Positions 7,281 to 16,453 are shown, numbered from the stretch's first letter. The stretch: DNA of 64,000 nt from Mobiluncus massiliensis (GCF_949769255.1 NZ_OX458329.1:1-64000), one strand, 5' to 3'. Notes: generated by a model not told the origin, from the letters alone. Translations and numbers: made by a program.

Positions 7281-9374
7281 GTGAAGGGCAAATTTGATGC
7301 CACATTGATACCGAAGCTGATAGTCCCCATGGGGGTTGTCGGCATCGTCATGTTGCTTGTTTTCCCGCTGCAGCCGTGGATGATGGACGTCCTGCTCACC
7401 ATGTCCATCATGCTGTCCATGATTTCCTTGCTCACGACCATGTTCGTTTCCAAGCCGTTGAACTTTTCGGTGTTTCCGACCCTGGTTTTGGTGCTGACAC
7501 TGTTCCGGCTGAGTTTGAACATCGCTTCGACCCGGTTGATTTTGACGCCCGGCTCCGGGGGTGGTTCCGCGAAAGCCGGCAAAGTCATCGAGGCATTCGG
7601 GACTTTCGTAGTGGGCGGCAACTTTGTGGTCGGCATGGTGGTATTCGTCATCCTGGTCATCATCAACTTCGTCGTTATTACCAACGGCGCGGGGCGTGTG
7701 GCGGAAGTCGGGGCGCGTTTCACCTTGGATGCTATGCCCGGTAAACAGATGGCTATCGACGCCGACCTGAACTCCGGTCTCATCGATGAAGAAACTGCTC
7801 GTGCCCGGCGTGCCGAGATTGCTTCCGAGGCCGACTTTTACGGCGCTATGGACGGTGGTTCCAAGTTCGTTAAAGGCGATGCTATCGCTGGTATCGTCAT
7901 CACCATCGTCAACCTCATCGCCGGCTTCATCATCGGCATGGTCGTGGAAGGCATGCCGGTTGGCGACTCCATCGCGACGTATTCCCAGCTGACGGTCGGT
8001 GATGGCCTGGTTTCCCAGATTCCGTCCCTGCTGATGAGCTTGGCTACCGGCGTTATCGTCACCCGTTCCAAGGACTCTCCCGAAGGCGGTATCGGCGGGG
8101 ACTTCTCTCGCCAGCTGACCCAGTCCTTCGCCGCGCTGTTTATCGCGGGGATGGCCTGCATCTTCATGGGGATTATTCCGGCCATGCCGAAGGCTCCGTT
8201 CTTTGTTATCGGCGCCCTGCTGCTGTATGCCGGGTGGCGCTCCATGTCGAAACTCAAGCAAGTCGAGGCTGAGGAAGAAGTCGTGGTCGAGGAGGACGAC
8301 TCCAAGCCCGCGGGCGAAACCCCTGAACAGCTCATCGAACAGATGCGAGTCCCGGCCCTCGAAATCCTCCTCGCTCCCGACCTCATCGACCTGGTGGGAG
8401 CGAACACCGACACCGACCTGCTGGCACGAGTGCGCGGCTTGCGCCGCAAAGTGGCTCTCGAATCGGGCTTCGTGCTGCCTCCGGTGCGCACCCGCGATTC
8501 TGTAGACCTGCCCGTGTCCACCTACGTCATCCGCATGTCCGGCGTGGAAGTCGGCCGCGGAATCGCCCCGCCCGGCAAGGTTCTGGCCTTGGGCGATATC
8601 CTGGACGACCTGCCTGGTGAAATCACCAACGAACCCGTATTCGGCTTGACCGGCAAATGGATTCCCGTGGAGCTGCGGTATAACGCCGAGCTGGGCGGAG
8701 CGACCGTAGTGGATCGTGTTTCGGTGCTGATTACCCACCTGGGGGCGCTGGTCAGCGAGAACGCGGCGCGGCTCCTGTCTCGTGAAGACGTGCGGATCCT
8801 GGTCGACGGGGTTCGTCAGACGAACCCGAGCGCCGTGGAGGAACTCATCCCCGCGATGCTGTCCTTGGGCGAGGTCCAAGTCGTGCTACAAGGCCTGCTG
8901 GAAGAACAGGTCCCCATCTTGGACCTGCCCCGGATTTTCGAGGCGCTATCCGTGAAAGGCAAGCAGACCACCGAACCTGAGCAGCTCATCGAGGCGGCTC
9001 GGGCGGAGCTGGGTCCCTCGATCGTGGCAAAGTACGTGATGGACGGCGTACTGCGGGTCATTACCTTGGATCCGATTTTTGAACAGTCCCTGCTGGAGAG
9101 CGTGCGTCCCGGCGATGAAGGTTCCCAACTGGCTCTGGACCCGGATCGGATGGAGACTTTCCTGAACCAGACTCGCGAAGTGACCGAGCAGGCAGAACAG
9201 ACCGGATTTTCTGTTGTTTTAGTTTGTGCGCCTGTCTTACGCCCAGCGCTGCGAAAACTTGTTAACCTTGGTATAGCGCGTTTGCCGGTGCTGTCGTACA
9301 CCGAAGTATCGGGCGCGAAAGTAATGATCGAGACGATGGGAACGATAAGTGGCAGCCACGCGATATCTGGTTGA
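7281..9374 (+). CDS. flhA: Flagellar export protein FlhA
   Basis: FlhA is the large ring-forming export component that docks chaperone-substrate complexes. At 697 residues it has normal family length, with eight predicted spans in the first ~330 residues, the FHIPEP-family stretch NFSVFPTLVLVLTLFRLSLN, the cytoplasmic loop NGAGRVAEVGARFTLDAMPG, and a soluble C-terminal domain. The GTG start at 7281 follows GTGAGGAG. It is preceded by a 115-nt gap after flhB that contains TAAGAT, a possible -10 element, so a second transcript may begin here. It overlaps the next gene by 26 nt. Confidence 0.96.
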   Translation: MKGKFDATLIPKLIVPMGVVGIVMLLVFPLQPWMMDVLLTMSIMLSMISLLTTMFVSKPLNFSVFPTLVLVLTLFRLSLNIASTRLILTPGSGGGSAKAGKVIEAFGTFVVGGNFVVGMVVFVILVIINFVVITNGAGRVAEVGARFTLDAMPGKQMAIDADLNSGLIDEETARARRAEIASEADFYGAMDGGSKFVKGDAIAGIVITIVNLIAGFIIGMVVEGMPVGDSIATYSQLTVGDGLVSQIPSLLMSLATGVIVTRSKDSPEGGIGGDFSRQLTQSFAALFIAGMACIFMGIIPAMPKAPFFVIGALLLYAGWRSMSKLKQVEAEEEVVVEEDDSKPAGETPEQLIEQMRVPALEILLAPDLIDLVGANTDTDLLARVRGLRRKVALESGFVLPPVRTRDSVDLPVSTYVIRMSGVEVGRGIAPPGKVLALGDILDDLPGEITNEPVFGLTGKWIPVELRYNAELGGATVVDRVSVLITHLGALVSENAARLLSREDVRILVDGVRQTNPSAVEELIPAMLSLGEVQVVLQGLLEEQVPILDLPRIFEALSVKGKQTTEPEQLIEAARAELGPSIVAKYVMDGVLRVITLDPIFEQSLLESVRPGDEGSQLALDPDRMETFLNQTREVTEQAEQTGFSVVLVCAPVLRPALRKLVNLGIARLPVLSYTEVSGAKVMIETMGTISGSHAISG

Positions 9375-10755
9375 AGGCGATCGCCTTGACGTCCTCATCG
9401 GCCAAGTAAAACGGATGGGCCGACGGGTCACCGTGCTCAAAGCCGAAAAAGTCCGCAAGGGCGGCCTGGCCGGGATGTTCGCCAAGGAACACTATGAAGT
9501 CCTGGTGGAAGTCGAGGGGGTCGGTGAACCGCCCCAGAGCTTCCGCAACGCTACCGGCACTGCGGCTGCCGCTGCGGCGAGCGCCAAACCCAAGCCCACC
9601 CACAAGACCCTTTCGGAACAGGCTGACGAAGCCGGCTTAGGAAAGAAAAAGCAGGCTCCCCCGGATGCTGGTGAATCCGCCGATTCTGCCGCGACCGCGA
9701 CCGGCAAAGGCACTGTGCGAGACGATGGCGGCACCGCTTCTCCCACCAAGAAAGACCCCGATCTGGAACACCTGCTTGACGAAGCGCGTTCCCAGCTCAG
9801 CTCCAATACCGAAGCCGCTCAAGCCCAGCTCGAAGCCCAGATGGCTCAGATGGGAATCGGGGATGCCGCTTCCCTCATCAACGAAACTCAGCCTGAGCCG
9901 AGTGCCGCTCCCAAGCCTAGTGAAACCGCCGGTTTAGCCGGCTCGATGGGTTCCATGGCCCGGCCTGTCGGCGGGGCTTTTGATGCGCGCCTGCAAGGGG
10001 CGGCGGCGCCGGGTGCGAGTGCCGGGCGTATCGTTACCTCCGCTCCGCGCGTTGCTTCCGGTCCGAAATTGCCGGCCGCGGCTCTGAGCGAACTGGGATT
10101 CCCGGCGGAGTTGTTTGCTGGGGTGCCGGGAGGCGAGAACCTGGCTGAGGCCGTCGCTACCGGCACCGTGGACACCAGTGAGATGGCGCTGGATGATGTG
10201 TTGGGGGCTTTGCCCGAGCCGGTGCCCCTGCTGGAAAAGCCTGGTTCCACGATTGTAGTGGTCGGTTCCTCGCCGATATCCCTGTCGATTGTGGAAACCG
10301 CGCAACGTTTGGCGGGTCGGCTGGGCGAGGACGCCTATTGCGTGCTGGGCGGACCGAAAACCACCCTTCCCGGAGAGGCTCTGCGGGCTCGTTCCGGGGA
10401 AGAATTGAAGTCCCTGATGGAGGCCCATCCGGGGCAAACCTGCGTGTTAGCTTTGGCAGATTCGCTCATTGAAGCCCACCGGCGCACCATGGCAAAACTC
10501 ATCTCGGTTATCTATGTCGATCAAACTTGGGCGGTAGTCGATGCGCGTAGTCCCGCGGACAAAATCGAGAGCTGGATTCGCGGCCTGCCGGACGCGATAC
10601 GTCCCGATGCCCTGGCGGTTCAGCGCATTTGGGAATCTGACCATCCTGGAGCCCTGTTCGAAGTAGGTATTCCCATCGGCATGCTGGATGGGGTTCCCGC
10701 TCGCGGCGAAGCCTGGAAGATGCTGCTGGAAGACATTTTCGCCGGCGCCCACTGA
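9349..10755 (+). CDS. flhF: FlhF-like protein lacking the nucleotide-binding P-loop
   Basis: FlhF is an SRP-type GTPase that sets flagellar position and number. The 468-residue product sits directly after flhA, the normal flhF site, and opens with an FlhF-like N-domain (ATRYLVEGDRLDVLIGQVKR, then VTVLKAEKVRKGG). A long Ala/Pro/Ser linker follows (about 65-230). The C-terminal domain has the Rossmann-like strand STIVVVGSSPISLSIVETAQ where a GxxGxGKT loop is expected, but no Lys-Thr/Ser pair is present, and the DTAGR-type motif is not evident. It overlaps flhA by 26 nt. I infer a degenerate, probably GTPase-inactive FlhF. Another distant SRP-like protein is possible. Confidence 0.65.
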   Translation: MAATRYLVEGDRLDVLIGQVKRMGRRVTVLKAEKVRKGGLAGMFAKEHYEVLVEVEGVGEPPQSFRNATGTAAAAAASAKPKPTHKTLSEQADEAGLGKKKQAPPDAGESADSAATATGKGTVRDDGGTASPTKKDPDLEHLLDEARSQLSSNTEAAQAQLEAQMAQMGIGDAASLINETQPEPSAAPKPSETAGLAGSMGSMARPVGGAFDARLQGAAAPGASAGRIVTSAPRVASGPKLPAAALSELGFPAELFAGVPGGENLAEAVATGTVDTSEMALDDVLGALPEPVPLLEKPGSTIVVVGSSPISLSIVETAQRLAGRLGEDAYCVLGGPKTTLPGEALRARSGEELKSLMEAHPGQTCVLALADSLIEAHRRTMAKLISVIYVDQTWAVVDARSPADKIESWIRGLPDAIRPDALAVQRIWESDHPGALFEVGIPIGMLDGVPARGEAWKMLLEDIFAGAH

Positions 10756-10920
10756 TTTTTTCCGCCTGGAATCCGGGTTGCGCTGTCTCAATTTGGCATC
10801 GCTGCCGATGATTCCATTCCGCTTGGTGAACAGACTGCAGCCTTTCTTGGTTTGGGTGGAAATCTCCATATCCGGGTGCGTTTAAATAGTTTTTATGGCG
10901 TGTTTTGGGTTCTGCGGGGT

Positions 10921-11033
10921 GGTCGCTCGGGGGCGCTCGCGAGAGGCGGAAGGGGGACGGCCCCCTCGCGTTTTGCGCGACTATTGTCGCAAAACGCTCA
11001 CCCCCCAGCCTCTCGCTGAGTCGCCCCCAACGC
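10921..11033. repeat. Intergenic module C, copy 1
   Basis: Nested pairing: GGGGGCG with CGCCCCC, GCGAGAGGC with GCCTCTCGC, a G-run with a C-run, then an apical hairpin GCGTTTTGCG.../...CGCAAAACGC. Nearly identical to the copies at 19202 and 59732. Confidence 0.85.
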
Positions 11034-11126
11034 ACCCGGCCCGCCTAAATTCCTGTGCATATAACCTGAATTCAGAGCTGTTCGGACGTGAAACCTTACG
11101 GGGTTTCGGGGTGTGCGGGGCTTATA

Positions 11127-11182
11127 GGGGGAGAATAGTCGGGTAGCTGCCAATAATGGCAGCTACCCGACTATTCTCCCCC
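11127..11182. repeat. Intergenic module B, copy 1
   Basis: A 26-bp perfect stem from GGGGGAGAATAGTCGGGT to its complement, closed by an ATAA loop inside TGCCAATAATGGCA. The stem has a compensated T-A pair (AGTCG/CGACT) where other copies have C-G. Confidence 0.9.
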
Positions 11183-11282
11183 TTTAGGCGCAACCCGGCG
11201 AGTATCCCCCGATTATCCCGGCCATTTATTCTCGGATTTCTGCCATGTTTAGGTGTGAAACCTCCCTTGGTATCTGGGCTAG

Positions 11283-11413
11283 TTGCACGAATGACCGATT
11301 TCAACACCGAATCTGGGCCATCACCAACTCCCGGTTTTATAAACCTGCAGTTCGTGGTGATTTTGATCTCAGGCGGTTGTGCCTGGACAAAGTGAAATCG
11401 GTCGTTTGTGCCA
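11283..11413. repeat. Intergenic module A (131-bp, MITE-like), copy 1
   Basis: Ends are ~22-bp inverted repeats, TTGCACGAATGACCGATTTC and its near-complement. The interior shares AATCTGGGCCATCA and ACCTGCAG with copy 3. No coding capacity. Confidence 0.8.
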
Positions 11414-11504
11414 GACAGGCCCGACATATGGTTCATGGCGAGGTATGACGGTGGTTTTTTCGCGGATTGTGTGCAAAATCGTGAGTTTGCGGGTTTATCT
11501 CATG

Positions 11505-11510
11505 TAGAGT
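11505..11510 (+). promoter_or_regulatory. Putative -10 element of leaderless csrA
   Basis: TAGAGT lies exactly 6 nt before the csrA GTG, and no ribosome-binding site is present. The same spacing is seen before eight other genes in this window. It implies transcription starts at or next to the start codon. Confidence 0.5.
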
Positions 11511-11516
11511 AGTTCA

Positions 11517-11915
11517 GTGTTGGTTTTATCTAGGCGCATAGGCGAAAAGATTGTCATCGGTGACGGCATCGTGGTTACCGTTGTGGAAGTTCACCGCGAT
11601 TCGGTGCGTTTGGGCGTGGATGCCCCGCGTTCCGTTCCGGTCAACCGGGCCGAGTTGCTTCAGGCAGTTTCTGAAGAAAACCAGGCCGCCATGTCGGGCA
11701 CCGAAGCCGCCGCAGCCCTGCAGTCCCTGCAGTCCATCAAGCCCAAGTCCGGCCAGCCTTTGGATCTGCGCCGGTTGATGAAGGGATCAGCAGCCTTGCC
11801 GGGCGCTGCCTCCGCACAGTCCCAGACACCCAAACCCTCTCCGAATTCACCAGCATCGCCGACAAATCCCGCCGTTAAACGGGTTCCGAAACCTCGCCCC
11901 CCACAGACGAATTAA
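11517..11915 (+). CDS. csrA: Carbon storage/flagellin translation regulator CsrA with long C-terminal tail
   Basis: CsrA is a dimeric RNA-binding protein that represses translation, often of flagellin mRNA, and is usually antagonised by FliW. Residues 1-~50 match the family (LVLSRRIGEKIVIGDGIVVT, VEVHRDSVRLGVDAP). The product is 132 residues, about twice the usual 60-75. The extra C-terminal half is Gln/Ala/Pro/Ser-rich and ends in a basic Pro-rich stretch (KRVPKPRPPQTN). It starts with GTG and appears leaderless. It lies between the flagellar and chemotaxis operons. No fliW is found in this window. Confidence 0.9.
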   Translation: MLVLSRRIGEKIVIGDGIVVTVVEVHRDSVRLGVDAPRSVPVNRAELLQAVSEENQAAMSGTEAAAALQSLQSIKPKSGQPLDLRRLMKGSAALPGAASAQSQTPKPSPNSPASPTNPAVKRVPKPRPPQTN

Positions 11916-12063
11916 TCGCCGTAAGCCCGCCGCCGGAGCTGGATAAAACCCCATCAACCTGAGCAAACCGTCAAAATGCGCTCTTGAAATCAAGAAATAT
12001 CGCTGAAAATTCACTGAATTCGCTAACAAACTCATTTAAATGCCCGAAACTGGTGCGTAGACG

Positions 12064-12078
12064 GTGCCGCAGGCACCA
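12064..12078 (+). promoter_or_regulatory. Small hairpin before cheA ribosome site
   Basis: GGTGCC and GGCACC form a perfect 6-bp stem around GCA, 7 nt upstream of the GGGAGG ribosome site of cheA. It could modulate translation initiation of cheA. I see no T-run, so it is unlikely to be a terminator. Confidence 0.3.
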
Positions 12079-12098
12079 CTTATTTGGGAGGTCGCTTT

Positions 12099-14639
12099 AT
12101 GGGCGAAATGGATGAAATTGTCCGCGAATTCCTGGTCGAGTCCTATGAGAACCTCGATCAACTTGAGCAAGACATGGTGTCCTTGGAATCCGAACCGGGT
12201 TCAAAAGAACTCCTGTCCTCGATTTTCCGGACTATTCACACGATTAAAGGCACGTCAGGATTCCTGGCGTTCAACCGGCTCGAGAAGTTGGCACACCGTG
12301 GTGAAAACTTGCTTTCCGAGCTGCGTGATGGCGTACGTGAGATGGATCAAGACACCGCTGACGTACTGCTGTTGATGGTAGACCGAATCCGCAACATTAT
12401 GGGTTCAGTGGAAGACACCGGTCAAGAAGGCGATGTGGACATCGAATCCGTCATCGCTCAGATTGAAGCTATTCAAGGCAAGACGTCGAGTGCGCCAGTG
12501 CCGGCTGCTGACAGCATGTCTGGCGAACCGGCTCCGGCCGCCGCTGAGGAAGCTCCGGCCGAGATTCCGTTCTTGACCAATGTGGCTGATGAGAACGGTA
12601 ACGTGAACCTGGGTGAGGACCTGGCGACCCCGCCAGCCGCCGCCGAGGAAGCTCCGGCCGAGATTCCGTTCTTGACCAATGTGGCTGATGAGAACGGCAA
12701 TGTGAACTTAGGTGAGGACGCCGCCCCGGCAGCTCCTGCAGCTCCTGCAGCCCCAGCAGCTCCGGCTGCTCCTGCCACCCCGGCTGCTCCGGCTGCCCAG
12801 TCCGCCCCGGCTGCGAAACCGGAACCGGCCGCCCCGGCATCCCCCGCCCCGCAGTCGAAACCGGCGGCATCCAAGAAGGACGAAGCCAAGCCGGCGGAAC
12901 ACGGTTCCTCGCGTTCTGCTGCGGATTCTTCCATCCGCGTGGATGTCGACCTGCTGGACGTGCTGATGCGCGAAGTCTCCGAGTTGGTGTTGGTGCGTAA
13001 CCAGATTGTGCGCCTGACCGATTCGATGACCGACATGAACCTGGTGCAGTCGTCTCAGCGCTTGTCCATCGTCGCCACCGAGCTGCAAGAGGGCATTATG
13101 AAGACCCGCATGCAGCCCATCGAACACCTCTGGTCCAAGATGCCGCGCGTGGTGCGTGACCTGGCGAAACAGACTGATAAGAACGTGCAGCTGGTCATGA
13201 TTGGCGGCGACACCGAACTCGATCGTTCCCTGCTGGAAGCCATCAAGGATCCGCTGACCCACATGGTGCGTAACGCGGTTGACCACGGGGTAGAACTGCC
13301 CGAGGTCCGCCAGGCTGCCGGGAAAGACCCGAAGGGCACGGTGACCTTGAAGGCTTACCACGCCGGCGGCCAGGTCGTAGTTGACATTATCGACGACGGC
13401 GCGGGCATCGACCCGGTCGTGGTGGCGAACAAGGCTCTGGATAAAGGCCTGGTCACCCAGCAGCAGCTCGGTGAGATGAGCGACAAGGAAATCTTTAACC
13501 TGCTGTTCCTGCCGGGATTCTCGACCGCAAAGAAAGTCTCGAACATTTCCGGCCGCGGGGTCGGCACCGACGTGGTCAAGACTTCCGTTGAGGCCATCGG
13601 CGGTACGGTTGACGTCGAGTCTGAACTCGGCAAGGGTTCGACTTGGCGGATGCGGATCCCGCTGACCCTGGCGATTCAGCCGTCCTTGACGGTCGAGTCC
13701 CACGGTGAGCTCTACGCCATTCCGCAGGTGTCCCTGCTCGAGTTGGTCGTCTTGGATTCGTCTCGCAAGGAAACTTCGATGGAGTACGTGAACGCCTCGC
13801 CGGTTTACCGCCTGCGTGGCATGCTACTCCCGCTGATTCGCTTGAGCCACGTGCTGCATCCCGAGGAATCCAACGACCGCGGCTCCGAGGCAAACGGTGT
13901 CATTGCTGTGCTGCAAAACGATGACCAGCGTTTCGGCCTGGTGGTCGACAAGGTCATCAACAACGAAGAAATCGTGGTCAAGCCGCTGTCCTCCAAGCTC
14001 AAGTCCATCGGCCTGTACGCCGGTGCAACCCTGCTGGGCGATGGCCGCGTGGCGCTGATTCTGGATATCGGCGCGGTGGCGCGCAAGTCCCTGACTGGCG
14101 CGACGACCCAGGCTGCCCAGAAGGCTCAGATGGATGCGGAAGCCGCACAGGCTCGCAGCTCCGAGATGACTGGTCAAGCGCTGGTGGTTGGTATTGGCGA
14201 TGGGCGTCGCGTGGCGATTCCGCTGGCTGCCGTTACCCGCTTGGAGCACATCAGTGTCGAGGCGGTGGAACGCGTGGGTGGCCGCGAAGTCATCCAATAC
14301 CGGGGCCAGATTCTGCCTATCGTCCGTCTGGATCGTTTGCTCGGGGTCATGGACTACGAGGAGCCCAAGGATTTGCAGGTCGTGGTGTATCGCCGGGGCG
14401 ATCGTTCCGTGGCGATGGTGGTCCGCGAGATTCTGGACATCGTGGCCGACGACAAGCGCAAGCACTCCAACATCGAAGACCACGGCTTGCTGGGCTCTGC
14501 GGTGCTGAAGGACCGGGTTACCGAGCTGCTGGACGTCGAACAGGCCGTCCGCGCCGCCGACCCGACGTTCTTCGACGAAATCGAAGACTTCAACGCGGAA
14601 CTCGAGATGAACTCTCGCCTGGACATGGTCGGGGCGTGA
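12099..14639 (+). CDS. cheA: Chemotaxis histidine kinase CheA with two CheW-like domains
   Basis: CheA autophosphorylates in response to receptors and passes phosphate to CheY and CheB. I start it at ATG 12099 after GGGAGG (12086-12091). The 846-residue product has an HPt (P1) domain with His47 in RTIHTIKGTSGF, a long linker, a dimerisation/catalytic region with NAVDHGVELP (N box), DDGAGIDP (G1) and GRGVGTDVVK (G2). Two consecutive CheW-like P5 domains follow (about 525-680 and 690-830); most CheA proteins carry one. The linker holds an exact-period duplication (33 codons) plus an Ala/Pro-rich run. No P2 domain is obvious. It is followed 6 nt later by cheW. Confidence 0.95.
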   Translation: MGEMDEIVREFLVESYENLDQLEQDMVSLESEPGSKELLSSIFRTIHTIKGTSGFLAFNRLEKLAHRGENLLSELRDGVREMDQDTADVLLLMVDRIRNIMGSVEDTGQEGDVDIESVIAQIEAIQGKTSSAPVPAADSMSGEPAPAAAEEAPAEIPFLTNVADENGNVNLGEDLATPPAAAEEAPAEIPFLTNVADENGNVNLGEDAAPAAPAAPAAPAAPAAPATPAAPAAQSAPAAKPEPAAPASPAPQSKPAASKKDEAKPAEHGSSRSAADSSIRVDVDLLDVLMREVSELVLVRNQIVRLTDSMTDMNLVQSSQRLSIVATELQEGIMKTRMQPIEHLWSKMPRVVRDLAKQTDKNVQLVMIGGDTELDRSLLEAIKDPLTHMVRNAVDHGVELPEVRQAAGKDPKGTVTLKAYHAGGQVVVDIIDDGAGIDPVVVANKALDKGLVTQQQLGEMSDKEIFNLLFLPGFSTAKKVSNISGRGVGTDVVKTSVEAIGGTVDVESELGKGSTWRMRIPLTLAIQPSLTVESHGELYAIPQVSLLELVVLDSSRKETSMEYVNASPVYRLRGMLLPLIRLSHVLHPEESNDRGSEANGVIAVLQNDDQRFGLVVDKVINNEEIVVKPLSSKLKSIGLYAGATLLGDGRVALILDIGAVARKSLTGATTQAAQKAQMDAEAAQARSSEMTGQALVVGIGDGRRVAIPLAAVTRLEHISVEAVERVGGREVIQYRGQILPIVRLDRLLGVMDYEEPKDLQVVVYRRGDRSVAMVVREILDIVADDKRKHSNIEDHGLLGSAVLKDRVTELLDVEQAVRAADPTFFDEIEDFNAELEMNSRLDMVGA
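12546..12720 (+). repeat. In-frame 99-bp tandem duplication in the cheA linker
   Basis: The segment encoding EEAPAEIPFLTNVADENG plus flanks is present twice, the second copy beginning 99 nt (33 codons) after the first (12546 and 12645). The copies differ at a few third positions, so the duplication is not brand new. An Ala-Pro codon run follows to about 12890. Confidence 0.85.
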
Positions 14640-14645
14640 TGAGCG

Positions 14646-15083
14646 ATGACGCAGTACGTAACTTTCCGTTTGGACGGAGCCCTTTACGGCATTGAAGTCA
14701 ATCAGGTCACCGAGATTCTGCACGGTGAGGACATCACGAACGTGCCGCTGTCGCCGACGGCCATCACCGGCCTGGTGAACTTGCGCGGACAAATCGCGAC
14801 CCTGATTGACCTGCGTAACCAACTGCACCTGCCGCCCCGCGAGGATCCCCGCGAAGCCATGATGGTCGTGGTGGTCCTGGACGGCGAGACCCTGTCGCTG
14901 ATGGTGGATTCGATTGGCGATGTTCGCGAGGTCGACGAGTCTGATTTCGAGGCTCCGCCGGACACGCTGGGTCAGGACATGCGCGAACTCATCTTGGGTG
15001 CGTACAAGTTGAGTGATGACCTGCTGTTGGTCCTCGACGTGGAGCGCGTCGTCGCTATCGGCGCGGAAGCCCGCGGTGCGTGA
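14646..15083 (+). CDS. cheW: Chemotaxis coupling protein CheW
   Basis: CheW links receptors to CheA. The 145-residue product has standard length and shows the family pattern YVTFRLDGALYGIEVNQVTE, TGLVNLRGQIATLIDLR and MVVVVLDGETLSLMVDSIGD. The ATG lies 6 nt after the cheA stop, so the pair is co-transcribed. It is followed by a strong hairpin, marking the end of a transcription unit. Confidence 0.94.
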   Translation: MTQYVTFRLDGALYGIEVNQVTEILHGEDITNVPLSPTAITGLVNLRGQIATLIDLRNQLHLPPREDPREAMMVVVVLDGETLSLMVDSIGDVREVDESDFEAPPDTLGQDMRELILGAYKLSDDLLLVLDVERVVAIGAEARGA

Positions 15084-15109
15084 GGTCCAGCCGTAGCTTA
15101 GAAATTGCA

Positions 15110-15147
15110 AAATCGGAGGGGGTCACTGCGGTGGCTCCCTCCGATTT
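15110..15147 (+). terminator. Strong hairpin after cheW
   Basis: AAATCGGAGGG and CCCTCCGATTT form an 11-bp perfect stem with a 16-nt loop that itself contains CAC/GTG pairing. There is no long T-run on either side. It probably terminates or stabilises the cheA-cheW transcript before cheB. Confidence 0.6.
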
Positions 15148-15325
15148 GTCCGCACAAGGGTGGGGCGCAACAGTGTGTTTCGGGTGCGGGTTTTCGGGTA
15201 AAATGTACGTAAAGCGGCACGCGGTCTGACTTTGTCACATCGCAAAAACTGCCGTCCGTTGTCGGGCGAAGAACTGTAAAACCAGTTAGCCTTAAAAGGT
15301 AGAACTCGCAGCTGAGGGAGAGAAG

Positions 15326-16453
15326 ATGTCAGGCATTAAAGTCCTCGTCGTGGACGATTCCGTTGTGGTGCGTAAAATCGTGACAGACGCGCTTAACGCC
15401 GACCCTAACCTGGAGGTTGTGGGTACTGCCCCGAACGGCAAACTGGCGCTGATGAAGTGGAAACAGCTGAAGCCCGATGCCATCACTATGGACATCGAAA
15501 TGCCCGAAATGAACGGCATCGAAGCCGTGCGGGAGCTGCGCAAGATGGGCTGCAAAGACCCCATCATCATGTTCTCCACCTTGACCCAGCGCGGCGCGAC
15601 CGCGACTTTGGAAGCCCTATCTGCCGGCGCTACGGACTACGTGACGAAACCGGCTAACCAAGGTTCCGTCCAGCAATCCATCCAAAGCGTGCGTGAACAG
15701 CTGGTTCCCATCATTCTGGGCTTGCTGCCCAGCAAAGTTCGGGCGATGGGGGCGGTGTCCTCCAGTTTGTCCCCCGAGGCTCGGGCCAATATCTCGTCCG
15801 TCCCGTCCATGTTTGCCGGTCCGCTCAAACTGCACGACCGCACGGGTATGCCCGACAAGCCGATTCGTATCGTTATTCTCGGTTCCTCCACTGGTGGTCC
15901 CGAGGCTTTGACCAAGGTCATTTCCGGGCTGAGCCGTCCCATGCCGGTGCCTATGGTCATCACTCAGCACATGCCCCCCGTGTTTACCACCCAGTTGGCG
16001 GCCCGTTTGGACAAACTGACTTCCGCAACCGTGCAGGAGGCTTCGGAAGGCATGATGCTGGCTCCGGGCCATATTTATCTGGCACCGGGCAACTTCCATA
16101 TGACTTTTGCCGGCAACGCCGGGGCTCCGCGTGTGAAGTTGACCCAGACCCAGCCGGTGAACTTTTGCCGTCCTTCCGTGGATGTCATGTTTGAATCCGC
16201 GGTGAATCTCTATGGCGGAGACATGTTGGCGGTCGTGCTGACCGGCATGGGCCAGGATGGCAAGAACGGCTGCGGCAAGGTTCTGGAGGCCGGGGGCCGT
16301 ACCCTGGTCCAGGATGAGCAAACCTCCGTGGTGTGGGGGATGCCGGGGGCGGTAGCCAACGCCGGCTTTGCAGACGAAATTCGCCCGCTAGATGAAATCT
16401 CGACCCAGATTCAGCGTCACGTCCAGACTTATGCCCCGGAGGCCCGACGATGA
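15326..16453 (+). CDS. cheB: Chemotaxis protein-glutamate methylesterase CheB
   Basis: CheB demethylates and deamidates receptors during adaptation. The 375-residue product has an N-terminal receiver domain (VLVVDDSVVVRKIV, phospho-Asp in DAITMDIEMPEMNG) and a C-terminal esterase domain with the catalytic Ser in LGSSTGGPEAL, His in ITQHMPPVF and Asp in LTGMGQDG. All three catalytic residues are visible. The ATG follows GGGAGAGAAG. The end overlaps cheR (ATGA). Confidence 0.95.
   Translation: MSGIKVLVVDDSVVVRKIVTDALNADPNLEVVGTAPNGKLALMKWKQLKPDAITMDIEMPEMNGIEAVRELRKMGCKDPIIMFSTLTQRGATATLEALSAGATDYVTKPANQGSVQQSIQSVREQLVPIILGLLPSKVRAMGAVSSSLSPEARANISSVPSMFAGPLKLHDRTGMPDKPIRIVILGSSTGGPEALTKVISGLSRPMPVPMVITQHMPPVFTTQLAARLDKLTSATVQEASEGMMLAPGHIYLAPGNFHMTFAGNAGAPRVKLTQTQPVNFCRPSVDVMFESAVNLYGGDMLAVVLTGMGQDGKNGCGKVLEAGGRTLVQDEQTSVVWGMPGAVANAGFADEIRPLDEISTQIQRHVQTYAPEARR

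Larger units (their letters stand above)
10756..11516. other. Intergenic region with repeat modules
   Basis: No credible gene is present. The gap holds a short D-module tail (about 10879-10897), one C module, one B hairpin and one A element, listed separately, followed by the csrA promoter. The first ~120 nt after the flhF-like gene shows nothing recognisable. Confidence 0.6.

Noticed and set aside
7182..8879. Long open frame on the minus strand opposite flhA
   Set aside because: It mirrors a strongly conserved flhA on the plus strand, is His/Gln/Asp-rich and matches no family; a by-product of GC-rich codon positions.
13824..15110. Long minus-strand frame opposite cheA/cheW
   Set aside because: Fully overlapped by conserved chemotaxis genes and of shadow composition (His/Gln/Arg-rich).
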